Positions 1 to 14,000 of a DNA stretch of 64,000 bases are shown here, piece after piece. Numbering within the stretch: the stretch's first letter is position 1; each line of letters starts with the position of its first letter. The notes under the pieces were generated by a model. That model was not told where the DNA came from and did not search any database. It was given only the letters and a program-made list of their open reading frames with translations. This DNA comes from Opisthocomus hoazin (lineage: Eukaryota; Chordata; Aves; Opisthocomiformes; Opisthocomidae): positions 20,912,518 to 20,976,517 of the forward strand of contig NC_134414.1 in the NCBI RefSeq assembly GCF_030867145.1. Reading direction: 5' to 3'. The position numbers and the translations under genes are program-made.

Positions 1-1062
1 AAGACACAAATTCAATCCCTCCTTGGACTGGGTGAGTTTGGACTGCATCCCCGCTTGCCCGAGTACCCAAATTCCTGTAATGGTATCAGGGCTGCCACAC
101 AATCACTTCTTACTCCTCTTTGTGACTATGTCCTCCCAGTTTTGAGGGCAGAGGTGAAGAATCAGAAAGCAAATGAACAAAGAGGAGCCTTTGCAGCTTA
201 GTAAAAGGGGTAGAGGACATGAAGAGAAACCTGGATTTTGAGGCATTATCCTCCAGCTATTTGTCTGGTTTTACCTTAAACTATCAGCAAGTGAAATACA
301 AAATTTAGTGTCGGAATCAGTCAGACATAAAGGTCTGTATCTAGGAGCAAGAGATGCAGTCTTCATGATTTCTGAAACACAAGGGACAAAGAGTCAAAGT
401 GGACAAGCTGGAGAGCAGCGAGGTCTCACTGCGTGTGACAGGAGCAGCACAGGGAAGCAGGCAGCAGTTGCAGCTCAGCTTACTTCCATTCACAGAAATT
501 GCTACTGGAAGAATTTGCTCAACCCAAGGATCTGAAAAAAAATCAGAGATTTTTTAAAAAGATTAATTAGAATACTTTGAGGGCTAGGGAAAATACCTCA
601 TAAGGCTTAAAGCAGTCATTGTAGTTCCCTTATCAAAGGAGGAGCCTGGAGCATGACCTGACTGCAGAGAAGATGTTCATTGGCACATGCCTTCTTTGTC
701 TTGCAGAGAAAAAATGAGTTGCAGCAGCTAGAAACTAAAGTCAGAGTAATTTAAATTAGAAATAAAGCATACAATTATAAAAACAAAGATGGTTAACCAA
801 CAGGACAAACAAAGGAGGAAAATGATATGTTCTCTCCCCCTTTGTGGTTTCACATGAAGACTGCATGACTTTTTGTAACATTCTTTGTGAAAATATACAA
901 GTCTTACTGTGATCAAACACAAACTGCTGGGTGCAAAGCAGGATGATGACTCCTGCAGTATGCAGAAGGTTGGATCAGGTATCAGTAATACTTAATGAAC
1001 AGCAACTAATGCTAAATGTATATGTTATTAAATATATGTAAGGAGACAATGAGAAAATAATC
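1..1062. other. Unassigned sequence, no gene seen
   Basis: No recognisable protein, RNA or repeat family was seen. Reading frames are short and compositionally random, and the stretch is moderately AT-rich. It is ordinary intergenic or intronic sequence as far as can be judged by eye. Confidence 0.5.
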
Positions 1063-1492
1063 AGAGGGATGGAGCACCTCTCCTAGGAGGAAAGGCTGAG
1101 AGAGTTGAGGCTGTTCAGCCTGGAGAAGAGAAGGCTCTGTGGAGACTTTATAGCAGCCTTTCAGTACTTAAAGGGGGTTTATAAGAAAGATGGGGACAAA
1201 CTTTTTAGCAGGGCCTGATGCAATAGGACAAGGGGTAATGGTTTTAGACTAAAGGAGAGCAGATTTAGACTGGATATAAGGAAGAAACTTTTTACAACAG
1301 GGGTGGTGAATCATTGGCACAGGTTGCCCAGAGAGGCGCTAGATGCCCCATCCTTGTAAACATTCAAGGCCAGGTTGGACGGGGCCCTGAGCAACCTGGC
1401 CTAGTTGAATATGTCCCTGGTCATTGCAGGGGGATTGGACTAGATGACCTTTAAAGGTCCCTCCAACCCAAACCATTTTATAATTCTATGAT
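1063..1492 (+). mobile_element. CR1 LINE, 5'-truncated 3' end
   Basis: This is the 3' end of a CR1 non-LTR retrotransposon. It opens in the decayed end of ORF2 (the stretch equivalent to [19 protein letters not shown], here with a premature stop and substitutions). It continues through the typical 3' region with 'ggattggactagatgacc' and 'ggtccctccaaccc' and ends in the octamer-type tail attctatgat. Truncation at the 5' end is usual for CR1. The remnant is too short to encode anything functional. Divergence from the other copies suggests a fairly old insertion of the classic ATTCTATG-tailed type. Confidence 0.93.
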
Positions 1493-4400
1493 ACTGCCCA
1501 GTTGCTTCCTGTGTGAGCACAGAGCACCCAGCATTGTGCCCTGCTGTTGCAGTCAGGCTTTCTCCATATGAAAATCAGGGCACAGTCGTGCTCACCCACC
1601 CCTTCCCCTGACTGGGAGGTGGGACACAGGCCAAGCAGATGCCAACGTCCAGCAACTTGGAAGCCACTGAGACTATGAATATCCATAACAGTGACTTTGC
1701 AGGACGAGGTCTCAGGAGGCCTAGCCCTAATTATTTTCGAATTTAAGTATGCCTCTGAAAACAAGAAGAGGGGAAAACAAGTAGGTATCTGCATGGGGAA
1801 GAAGGGATCCTGTGGAGTATTAAGTTCTATATTTGCTTGTTCAGCCTTCATGTGGAAATGTCCTTTCTGCGGGGTGTTTTATAGTAAGTCAGTCGGGATA
1901 CCTGTTGGCTTATTGGAGTAGATGGGCTGAAGACAGCACTAGCAGGGAGAGGTGGTGCCCAAAAACGGTGACGTGGCCTGGTGGCTGCAGTTCTCCCGGA
2001 TTCCAGTCCTCTTTCCTGATAAAGGCTGTGGTGCTACAGACAAAATGGTGCCCTCAGCTCTTGGGGTTGAGGAGGAGGAAGGGTTCTGCAGGCCCAAGGT
2101 TGTACCACAATGACTCAGGCAGCACACACCATCTGTGCAGCAATCTGAAGGACACAGGGAACCCATCCTCGTAGGCACCTATAGCACAGGGAGCCACACA
2201 GCTAGACCCTGAAACAAGTGTGTCAAGATTTATTGGACATGTTCACAGGGATATCAAAACTGGTGGCAGAAAAAAGAAAAAACAACAAAGAAAATGAAGA
2301 TCCAGCATGGGTGTCTTCACAGCAAGAGCAGGATAAAGGAGGCAGCTGAGGAGATGGTTAGCCATGGCTGCTGTTTACGAAAAGTAAGTTTTCCTTTGAG
2401 TATTTGCAACATTATCTTTGGTCCCTATGAACTGAAAGAAATCAGTACATGAAGCAGTTGTTAAAATATAATGCAAGTAATCCATATGGGATGTGCTGGC
2501 TTCTACCAGTGATGTCTGTTGCTTCTTAGCAAGCAGGAAGGAATAACTCACCATTATAATATTTACACCCCATTTTACAGTCTGTCTTAACGCTGGTTCC
2601 CAGAACCATGAGAAATCCTCATGCTCTCAAGACAAAATTTCATATCATTGATCTAATTTACGTTGTTGAGAAATATAATGATGTGTCAACACACTAACAC
2701 AAATGTAATGCCTGCATTGCATACACGATAGCTACTTAATGTCACTATCCACAGGGTTTTATGCGTAGTTTGAAGAGATAACTTTACATCCGTGCTGGCA
2801 GCTGGTAGTTAAAGTTACGTACATGTTTAGTCTCAGGGGCACATTTTCATCCCACGCTGTACTAGATTAATGCAGGTAATACAGACAAGAATATGATGGA
2901 TATAATCTACAGCACATACAGTCAGCTTGCAAAGAAAGGAAGGTATTTTTTCCTCAGTGCTCAGGAAAGGAACTCCTGCAGCCAGCTGATGTTAGCCTCA
3001 CCCTGTACAGGCTGTGCTTTGCCAGGGAACCGTGCTGTGGTGGCGGCGGTGCCAGCTCCCCCCAGGAGAAGAGGGGAGCTGCCAGCCAGCCGGGGGTCCC
3101 TCGGGGAGCACAGCCCCTTGCACCGCAGCACGCCTGCCGGACTTCATCCCAGCCAGAGAAGAGCAGAAGCACAAGGGGTATGGGCCACTCCTCGTCCGCT
3201 GCAGATAAACAGAGCTGAAAGTAGGTCACTAAGATTTGAAGTTCCTGTGTGCAAAAGTAAACGACAAAGCCCTATGAAGAGGCTCAAGTAACAGCTACAG
3301 AATAGACTGCCCACTGTCTCGGTCAGGTCAGGCTCGAGGCAACAAGAGCGCTACAGAAATGTAAGCACCTTCCCAGCAGGCAAAGAGAAACAGCAACTGC
3401 TATCTCTAAATCTTTATAGATCCTGGAAGTGTCTGGTTGTGGTATTCTCCTGAGTGGGGCACATGAAGAGAGTTCAATATGTTTATACTCATCTATTTAT
3501 AGAGAAACCAAGTGACCCAATGTGTAAAAATCTCTTGTTGGGTCTGAAAGTACGAGCTTGAGTCTCCATAGGAGAAGGAAAATACTCTAGCGAGGTCTTG
3601 TACAGTCTCACAGGTTTCTGTGCTCTGCAGTACATGTGCCTCACAACTAATGACATGGTCACTCACGTCAGACCAGGACGTGCCAGTGACCTTACCCACC
3701 TCCTGCAAGCTCAGCTGTGCCTGGCACGGACATCTTCCCACTGGAGCTGGGCAACTCGGAGCGGGATCTTTCATCCTTCCCATTCCCAACAGTACTCCAG
3801 GTCACGGGGGCTGACAGCTGGCCAGCCCTCCTGCAATGGGCTTCCTCCCAAAACATCGCCCGCTGGGTCACTTCTGTAATTCTGCTGTTTCTGGCTTTTC
3901 TAACTTGCCCGGACAATAACATAGCTGACCTGCAGATCTAAGGATTTGCTCCCAACCAACACTTTCCATCTGGTCTTCTGAGCAGAAGGTATTGTTTTGG
4001 GTGGAGGGAGGGGGTGAATTAATCATTCTGCAACAGGACAGAATGGAGCTTTTCTCCAGCAGGCAAAGACAGACCTGCTGACCACCTGTCAGCTTCCAAT
4101 TAGGATTAGATAAAATCCCCTGGCTCCAGCTGAAACTGTCAGTGGCTGATAGATTACAATTGTCATCAAATCTACAGTCTGGGTTTAATGGAGGGTTTTT
4201 TTCTTTGAAGAGTTCAACCTCTGACTACGCTGGAACAATGACTATGCGATTTGGGGTAGGTCCCTGCTCAGCAGCACTTGGGTTTTTAATCAGAAAAAGT
4301 GAAGCTCTTCTGGGATCATCTAATTTCCTTAAAACCCCTTTTGTCAGTATTATTCTCCTGCCTTTCTATCCCATAATCAATCAAATCAGTCACCTACACT

Positions 4401-7400
4401 CAATGCCTGTGCTGTCCTTTGCTTAAGTGGTGAGGCTGGAGACCTTTTCTGGGTCCCCCACATCAAAGTGGATACGAAATCAAAATAGGCAACCTCTCTC
4501 CTGATCATGCTTTGTGACACGTCTCATTTACTCCTTTGACCCTCACACAAAGCAGACCAAACCCTGTACCCGCTTAAGCTCACAGAAGTTTGACTACACT
4601 TGACACTGTTCTCCAGTGGGTGATTCATTGCTGTGCACATTTCCTTTCCATTTCTGCCATCAGTATGCAATTGCTCTGCCATGGAGGAACTGTTTCTGTT
4701 TCTGTGGCTAGGGGTTTTTTCAGTCTAGTAGCTAAGACTGCTTTTTGCTCCAGTGACAAACACCCCGTAAACACGAAATACAAGCATTTGCCCTCTTCAA
4801 ATTGGAAAGAGAGGTCATATTAACAGGGCAGGTTCTAGCTAATGGCCTCAGAAAAGGCATTAGTAGGAAATTAATTTCCATTTCTGCTGACCTGTGTGAA
4901 TTTCAAAGTGCTAAGATCTTCATAGCAGCCTCCATATACTCACCCATAGTTTGAGCCATGCAGTCCCCTCTGAGTATTGATTTTTGGCCCTAGAATATTT
5001 CTGTTCTGCACAAACATGTTATCCAGAAACTGTTCAATACAGTGAGTGTTTATTCTTACTTACAAATGCTGAATTTTGTAATAAGTTATGGAAATATTTG
5101 AATCAGGGGGATGAACTTTGTACAATTGTAAATGTCTCCCTTTGCATGATTTTTGCTGCTTTTCAGGTTTCTTCTTCCTTCTGGCTTTTGTTAAGACAAG
5201 TGGTTCACATCTAGGCCTCAGCAAGTTTGTGGACTTTGCTAGTAGAGTAAGGAATATTTTTTTCTCCTTAGTCTGTAGCAGGCAGGAAAGAAAATACTGC
5301 CAACAGCTATGGACTCCCCGAGGAGGCTTAAGTACCATTGTGGGTAATTTTGCCTGGAGAAACTTATAGAGAAGCAAAGGCAATGCCTAAATATCATTTT
5401 ATTTGTACGTTGCTCATTTGAATAACATCACTGTAAACATCCCTTTTACGTGAGCTTTTTTTCTCCCTGCAGAGAGATTGATGGGGGGTCTGGGAGAGGT
5501 GGGAGGGAGCACCGTGTTGCGTTGCACTGTGCGACACTCAGGCACACTTTCTCTCTCAGCACAGTATGCAGCAAAAAATATCGTTATAATCACCATAGGG
5601 CAGTGAATAAGATAGAGCTGCCTTAGCCAGATCTTGAAAAATCTGCATCCTCCACAATGGGCTAGCAGGAATCTCGCAGCACACACAGTGCAAATAGTAC
5701 TTTGCAGCCCTGGTGTGAGAGTGCCATGTGGAGCCTTTTCTTGAAGAGACTGCTGGTGCCGAGCATATTTTCTAGGCACAAAGCTGGGCTGCCACAGCAT
5801 GCCTGATGCTTATGTCCACCAAAGGCTTTCCAGGTCGACATAAGAAGCAAATGGATTTGGAATAGTTTCCTTCCCTCTCTGAACCTAGCATCTTCAGCTA
5901 TGCCCCTGAAGTTTCACACCCCCTGCTTTTCCATCAAATCCCATGGCACACAGCATCTCTTTGTTCCTAGAAAGGTTGTTACCATGCAGGGGGCAAAACC
6001 CAGCACAGCTGCACTCATTCTTCACTGCTGTTACCAGCAGCAATCTTGTCCCACTGTTATCTTTTCAATTTTTCCTTTCCCAGATGCAGAAGGAGCCCGA
6101 TTCTGCATGACAGCAAGAGTGTCCCTAGAGGGCTTGAGCACTTCCATTACTCATCCAGCTCATCTAGAGATATTTTTTTATATTTCGCTAAACAGAAAAA
6201 TCCACTTACTGTCATTCAGCTGTGAGGATGCTCTCTGCTGCTGGTGCAAATAACATGTTCAAACAAGGGCTTTCTCCCATATAGCCAGATTCTTATTTCC
6301 TTGTAAAGAAATCACAATCCTTTGTTACAATGACTGGTCTGCTGCCCTGGCAGCTAGAAAAAGGTACATTTTACTAAAATAATAAGAAACATCAACCTTC
6401 AGTGAACCTCAGAGGAAGAAAAGGTGCCTGCACTGTTCAAGGAGGAAAAGACATGGCACGGACTCCTTCTCAGAGCAGCCACTTTACTGCAGCATCCATT
6501 TGACTCCAGAAATTAAAGTCATGAACAGGACCAAGTTAGAGGGATTAGGAACTTGCCAAAGAAGATGCTTTTTGGAAAGAAGGCTGCTTTTGTGTAGTGT
6601 AAATCATCACTATCTCTCAGCACAAGAACTGTGAGATCGATAGAGCCACAGAAGCAAGCAACGGGTAGTGCTCATGCTGCAGTCTGTTAAATGCTCTTAA
6701 GGTGCATCTACACTGGTGCTTCAGTTCAGATCAAGAACACACATTGCAGCCACCCCTTTTCTGCACTTTAATTTATATCATGAACTGGGTCTCAGTGGAT
6801 ATGAACTGGATCCTTTCAAATAAAGGTCACCTAAAGGATTGACTTGACCATGGCTGTCCTTCCTCACCATTCCCAGCAACGAAAGGACCGGTACTGTCCT
6901 CTGAAAGTGCCACCAGCATTGCTAAATGTCCTCAGCCCGCCTAGGGGAGAAGGGAAGCGGGACCACAATCATTCTGCCCCACAGTTACTGGGATAGAAGG
7001 GTAGTCCAGTAAGCACACGGAGCGGTGGGACCTTCCTTTGTCCTTGATGTGTCCACAGTAGGGAAAGATTTCTAAAGCTACTAGCCCGTACAGGGTATCA
7101 TGTCTGTATCAGGTGGAGACAAGTCACACCTCTTTTCTCTGTCCTTCGACTACAGGAGAAACCTATGGACTGGCTCACATATGGACACCTAAAACCAGGC
7201 CAGATAATTTCTATCTTTTATGGCCAGACATGTGCAAAGACCAGAGGACAACCTGACTTGTCTTCATGCTTAGCCACACCTACAAACATAGCGGGTTTGT
7301 CTGACAAAGACTGCAGGGTCTGATAGATGGGGACAACCCCATCAGTGCAGCCAAAAGTGCTCAGGGCACCCAAAAACCTGGGGCTCCCTGCATCGCAGGA

Positions 7401-10400
7401 TGAGTCATGTCTGTAGTAACCTTAGTCCTGACTCGGGTGTTGTCTAGGAGAGTGTATGAGGTACCTTGACTGTAGGCTGACGGTAAACATGTGAGCAGGA
7501 GGTTTCTAGCAGGAACAGGCTTTAATGCATTGCGGACAAGTTCTGTTGAGTGGAAGGGGCACAGTGATTCACAGCTATCTTGAAAAGTATATATTTCACA
7601 GTGAAGGTAAGTTAGCACAAAAGCCATTAGTTGGGCTCTGTCTGCCTCAAGTCATTAAATGAAATAAGCTTGATTAAAAAAAAATAGCATTGTAGTGCAG
7701 CAGAAACTCTGGTCTACTGGGCAGAACGGTGGTTTGTGTTAGGAAAGTGACTGCCTTTCCAGCCTCTCAGTCAGTGCATCCCAGGAACTCTCTCTTATTC
7801 TTCCGTGTTGGTTAGGAAGACATTTTAAATAGCAGAAAATGAAGTGGGTTTCATTTAAAGAAAGCTGTGAGCTTTCACCTAGTCCAACAGGCTGTCACAT
7901 ACTTGTCTCAAGGTCACCAGTGTCCCATTCCACCTGATTCTTCTCATCAGAAGAGCAAGCTGAGGAATTCTGCTGAGATTAATAACCGTATCTATCCCCC
8001 TGGGCTTATTTTTTTCCCTCCATTTTTAATTTTATATTCTGCTTACCAGCTGCTCTTGTTCATTAAAAAAACAAACCCACTCTAGTTCTCATTAGCACCA
8101 TATGTCTGCTGGTTATTTGAGAAATGAACACAAAATATATTTAAAGGATTAGTCAAATCATGATAGGTAAAAAGAGTGAAAAGCAAAAAGCTAACAAGAT
8201 GCACTTTAGACTGTATGTTCTCGCTGCTACACACGCTCTCCACAGTTAAACCCAAAACAACATCCCGCCACAGTCCTCCCTCCCTGCTCTACTCGCGCCT
8301 CCACAGCTGCAATGAAATCACAGCAATGTCTCTGGCTCTCACTAATTCCCCAGCAGAGATTTTTTTCCCCCTCACTCCTTCTTCAGGGAAGTTACCACTG
8401 ACCTGAAACCAGCTTTCAAATGTGAGCCAAGAACTAGTGCTAATTGGAGACAGTTGTTTCTAAAGCACTTGCAAAATTTCACAGGGCTGTTCTAAACCAT
8501 TTAGAAAACTGTGCAGCACAAAACGGAGCTGGCTGCTCTTTTCTGCTTTCCTCCTCACAATCCTCAGCATGTGATATTTGAAGAACTTTTTTTCTGAAAT
8601 CTCTCTGTCGTTCCATGTCCAGATATATTTATTTAATTTTAACTGTGAACACAGATAATCAGGGTTTTTTTGGACATAACAAGGCAAAAAGTCTAACCTA
8701 TTTCTTTTCTCCAGGAGCTTCTGTCATGCAACAAACCCCGTTCCAGTATTTATAAATTCAGTCCCCATCCTGACATCCTGATTGGTAAAGGAGGATATAA
8801 ACAGCCCAGAATTTGGCTTGTCTTAACGCCTCTGCACTTCTTCTGAGAGTGTGACATCTCATCTGATGTGCATTACCTCCAGCAGCACACGATCCCTTGG
8901 CAAAATGAACGTGTCCAGATTTCTTAGTCAATCTGTTACCATCAGACCCAGAAGCAACAGAGCTGCTGACTGACACTTTTATAGCACCAGCATTGAAATT
9001 CATTGTTTAACGCAGATCTGCAAATGGCTATGCTGACAGGAATGAAAATCTATGTAATTACCTATAGGTTTACAGAGAAAATTTTGTATGAAAATCTATA
9101 TATTTCCTCTGGCAACCGAACCTGTAATATGAACAGCTTTGCTGATGATGGTCCTTTGTTTGTTTGTTTGTTTATTGTTTTTCCATAGGAAAAAAATAGC
9201 AAGCCATTAACAGTCTGAGAAGAGACTTCCTGCCCAGAGGATACAGGGAACAAGAACGGCTCTAAGTGGATCTTCCACTTGTTTAGAATAGTAACAAAAA
9301 CTTACAGTTTCTCCTGAGATGCTGAGTGTATGCTGGAGGTGGGTTATTTTCATTTTCCCCTGAAGCACACCTGGAAAAAAATGAAGCACATGAGTCACTA
9401 AAGATAATGCATGAAAATGTTGAAAAGGTAGGAAAAAATCCAATTCTTCTGATCACTCACTCAGCATGCTGCACAGAGAACTTCTTACAATCCATTAAAG
9501 GAAATTTAAGTAGTAGATGGATTGCAGTAGTTTAGGGCACTGGACAAAAACACTAAGGCAGAAATAGCTTGCGGTGGGTGCAGCACAATGGATAAGATGT
9601 TCATACTGAGCATGGGGGGAAAAATATTATAATATTTGGATTTATTGGTTTATAGCATCAAATCTTCCTAAGGTTCATGTAAAAGATATTTAGTAGCTGG
9701 CTTGGCTGATGTGAGGGAAAGCTCCAAGTGAAATTTAATTGTATTCAAAATATTTCAGACCTTGTAGCTAATTTCTCAGGTACATGATATTTTCCTTTGT
9801 TGTTCCTATTGCTCCTAGCAAGGTTTCACTACCCCAACTCCAGCGCAAGGGTGTGGGTAGAGACCTCTGACTCCTGCATCTGGCAATGGGCGCAGGAGCC
9901 GTGCGGACATACAGCTATGACCAGGCTCCCCTCGACACCATGCCAGGGATGAGTTTGCCTGGAGCAGGTCTGGGGGAGCAGCAGGCACCCCAGGGATGAG
10001 CCACACATGCAACTACCCGCTCCTGCTCCTGCCTCCTGCCTGGTCCTGGAGCTCCCTGTGCATCCTGGAGACCCAAACTCACCCGACCATCAGGCTTACC
10101 TGTCTGAGGCCCAGCATTGCCCATGGCCCCAGCAGGGCTCTGTGGGCACTCGGAGCTAGCTAATGTTTTCATCATGGACAGCACTGCCATGTACACTTTG
10201 CCTGATTACACCTCTTGCTAAAGCAATTGTTGCTTGGAGGAGGGAGAGGAACTCTGCGTGGTGATGATAGATGGTTTTTTAAAAACAAACGTATTTAGGG
10301 CTTGAGATTTAGAGATTTTAATTTGATCTATTTGGGGGGAATTGGTGAATAATTTGAAGAATGTGTTGAATAACTACAACATCAAAAACAGATGTGATTG

Positions 10401-10688
10401 ACTTATGGCTCTCACTTAGTGCTGAGAGATCTGCCTGCCCTCTGTTACTCTCAAAAGTGCATCTGGTGGTTCCCCCATGGGCAAGCCGATGCAAAAGAAA
10501 GTCTGAGTTTTCATTTTTTTGTTTCTCAAATCAGAATTTCAGGCCCAGATTCTCAAGGGTATCTAAGAATGGCTAACTCCCTTCTGGATCGCTGCAGTCA
10601 GAGAGTCTATGTTTTTGTACAGCCAAGCTTGGCATTTTATGAGCAGTCTAAGTTCCTTAGCAGTTGTCAGTCAAAGTGGCTTCTTTGC
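1493..10688. other. Long unassigned stretch
   Basis: About 9 kb without a gene or repeat family that I can name. A short GC-richer patch lies near 3,000-3,210, and another near 9,830-10,150. Neither shows a convincing exon with splice sites. A short (TTTG)n run lies at about 9,155-9,173. An ATTGG motif at 8,781, a TATAA motif at 8,796 and an ATG at 8,905 look promoter-like but lead into only 22 codons. The rest is unremarkable, with short random frames on both strands. Confidence 0.45.
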
Positions 10689-11054
10689 CTTCTCTTCTCT
10701 TCTCTTCTCTTCTCTTCTCTTCTCTTCTCTTCTCTTCTCTTCTCTTCTCTTCTCTTCTCTTCTCTTCTCTTCTCTTCTCTTCTCTTCTCTTCTCTTCTCT
10801 TCTCTTCTCTTCTCTTCTCTTCTCTTCTCCTCTCCCCTCTCCTCCCCTCCTCTCCCCTCTCCTCCCCTCCCTTCCCCTCCCTTCCCCTCCCCTCAACTCC
10901 CTCCCCTTCCCTTCCCTTCCCTTCCCTTCCCTTCCCTTCCCTTCCCTTCCCTTCCCTTCCCTTCCCTTCCCTTCCCTTCCCTTCCCTTCCCTTCCCTTCC
11001 CTTCCCTTCCCTTCCCTTCCCTTCCCTTCCCTTCCCTTCCCTTCCCTTCCCTTC
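10689..11054 (+). repeat. Compound pentanucleotide polypyrimidine microsatellite
   Basis: About 365 bp of almost pure pyrimidine on the plus strand. The first part (about 10,690-10,829) is a near-perfect TTCTC array of about 28 units. A 75-bp transition zone of mixed CCTCT and CCCTC units follows. The second part (about 10,906-11,054) is a near-perfect CTTCC array of about 30 units. All frames are open across it, so the long apparent proteins of repeated Ser-Leu-Phe-Pro or Arg-Glu-Gly-Lys are artefacts of the repeat. Mirror-symmetric purine-pyrimidine tracts of this kind can form triplex (H-DNA) structures and are prone to length change; that is known for the class and was not measured here. 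Confidence 0.98.
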
Positions 11055-14000
11055 GCTTTGTATTTTCTAAAATACCTCTCTTCAGCATTTCCTAAAATGC
11101 AAAGCTGTTGGAAAATACAGAGCTTTTGACACAACAATTTCACTCACCCAGGAGAAGGAAACCTGCATCATGGTGCAGTTCCAGACAGTCAAGTCTCAGA
11201 TAATTTTTTCTTTCGTCCATCTTTGAAAAAGGAAAGGTGCTTAGGATGAATTTAGCAATGAAAGGCACCAAGTGTACTGAAGCAGTAGAAATCTGATATC
11301 ACAACCATGATTAAATACCACTATTACCATGCATCATCAGATTTATAGGAGTTTGTAAGTTAAGCTGGTGTATCTGTAATTACTGAGGAACTGTTCTGTC
11401 TTCTTAAAATGTTCTTTCAAATTGAGGTGAACCCATATGGAAATAATATGATTCAGCATGAAGATATTGCATCTTCCAGGGGCTGCTGCGCTCAGTGATG
11501 ATTTGGGATCTTCTTTCAAAACCCACCCTTTTCTCAGGTGGCAAGGATGAGGATTTAGTGCAGATTTCTGCTGTAATTCTGCATTGTGTATGTCTAATTG
11601 TCTACAATTGCAAGCATCCAAGCAAGACTGCAAGATGCTGTTCTGACTCCATTTGTAGGACACAATGCAGAGAGGGCATCAGCATGTGAAGTCATTCTTT
11701 CTCTGTGTAACTTATGAGCAGAGTGCCTCTTGGCACCCATACTAATAGATCAGTTCAGCATAACACTGGCAGATTATTTTCTGAACTTGCGGCTTGGGTC
11801 ACCCAAAAACTTTAGCTGATTTTCTTTAAAACATAAACAGAAAACGTAGCTTTTCACCAGAGAGTCTCAGCCAGTTTCAAAAGAGTTAGTTCATTATGGC
11901 CCTACAAATTTAGATATTTATTTGTTAAATTATTGCATACATCTTGTCAGTGGGAAAACTAAGGCAAGCATAAAATGAATGTCTGAATGCATGGATTTGT
12001 CTCTTCATATACACAATTTAAGTCCTTATCTGGATTTCGTCTTGCAGAGGAACCACTGGCATAAAGCTGAAATTAGTTTATTCAACTAGGGTACAGGTTA
12101 ATGCTGAGGTGAGGCTGAGACTGCAAATGTAAAGTCTCAGATGCTGTGAGTGTTTCTGTGTCCTTCCTGTAAATCCCTGCCGACCTCCCTCGCAAGGCAT
12201 GGCACAGACCTCTGCACAGAGAGTCTCAGGGCTGGGGACAGCAGGCAGGGGTAGGAGAGGCACCACAAACAGGCTACAAATGTTTGTAGAACACCAGCAT
12301 CCTCTGCGTCAGCTGCATGCTAAAAATGTTGTATTCATGTCTCAGAAAACACCTGTTTTTTATCTTAACCTGGAATATGGTATGGTAACCCGGATTTCAG
12401 CTTACCTCTGATTAGGCTGCCCTAATTTCTACATCTCCCACTCAAACCATTATTTCATATGAGCAGGTATTTTTTGGACGAGTGTCTGCAAAAGGCATAC
12501 TTGGCACATGACAGTTATTTTTACTGGAAAATGGCAGCTCTGACAGCAAGTCTTCCTTTTGAAAAACTGGACCACTCTGTCTATTGACACCTCGGTGGGA
12601 CTGATTTAATTTAATAACTAGATTTTGCATTTATGTAACTCCCATAGGAGTCCAGCTCAGTGCAGTGTAACTAACCAGCCTTTTTGAATGCCGCTCTGCT
12701 TGACGCGCACATCTAAATTGGGGACTTTCAAAAAACAGTCGATGGCTGCTGCAAGACGAATTGAGTTCTAATCATTTCGCTCATTGTTCCACAGAGTTTA
12801 AGCCCCTTAAGGAACAGCGGGTTCCCTCACCTCACCGCAGGCGTCACAGCTACTACGCGATATTCCTGTGTTCCTCCTTGAGCCTAACAATCGTGCTTGG
12901 CCACAGTCAAAGGCTGTCTTCCAGAGAAGCGTGCTCCTGTTGCTGGGAGTCCTCAGGAGGCAGAGAGCAGGCTCCTTCCCTGACCACCTGCTGTAATAGT
13001 TACTCCTGCCAAGTTAATATTAGTGCATTATTTTTCATCACTTACATTTTCCATCTTCAGCACCCAGCCACTGGATCTCATTATACCTTCCTCTGCCTTG
13101 AGCTTACAAAGCCATCTACTAACTGGTATTTTGTTCCTCTCAAGGTTTTCCACATCACAATCAAATGATGTTTCAGTTTTATTTCCGGCAGTCTGAACCC
13201 TTTGAATCTCACATATTTCGGCATTTTCTCTATACATTACATCCTTTTTTGGAATCTTTTCTATGTCTTCAGCAGTCTTTCTACATCCTGTATAAAGCCC
13301 ACGTTAGGATGCAATGTGTCACTCCCCAAAAGCACCTCTAATGACTAACAGGAAGGCCGGAGAGCTCAGACGGATGTGTTTGCTTCTAGTCACCTAAATC
13401 CCTCCCCTGAACCATTCCAGGGTCCTCAGTGTGGTCTCCCCATGCTGTGCATACAGAGATAAAATCATGGGCCCAGTGTTGCTTATTACCTCTCTTGAGG
13501 CACACAGAAAATGCATTTTTTCTCAAAGCGTCTCAGACAGGGTGACACTGAACCCCTGTGTCACCACAATGCTTTCTTGAGTGCCTGCTGCAGTCTCCCA
13601 TCCTGTGGGTTTGGTGTGAGAACCGTGGCCCTGTTCAGTCGTGAAGTATTCCATATCACCACCATCTCACTTCCGTGTTTCCCTCACGGACAACTCAAAT
13701 GGGTATTAAATGCTGGTTGTCTACAAATCCTCTCTGCTCCTGCAGCATCTCAGCAAAAATTTCTTCTTGATGGCACCTTCTAGGATGAAACCCAGGCCAT
13801 CCCACCTGCTTGATAGCATCCACGTGATGTTATCTTTCCACGCTCTGCAGCATCCAGGAGGTAGACAGGACTCGCAGCACAGTGAATACCCACCTGGCCT
13901 TCCCAAGCCTGCTCCAAGCAGATGCAGCTACCTCAGCCATGTGGGCTGACCATGCTTTCAGCCTCACAGCCAGCCTCAAAGGTCAGTCCTGCACAGGAGC

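Noticed and set aside
2893..3291. GC-rich patch with a 132-codon frame, possible CpG-island exon
   Set aside because: Both strands are open, Pro/Arg/Ala-rich composition follows base content, and no gene structure is visible.
10398..11143. Long open frames on both strands with Ser/Leu/Phe/Pro or Arg/Glu/Gly/Lys repeats
   Set aside because: They are translations of a pentanucleotide microsatellite, open in all frames because the units lack stops; not genes.
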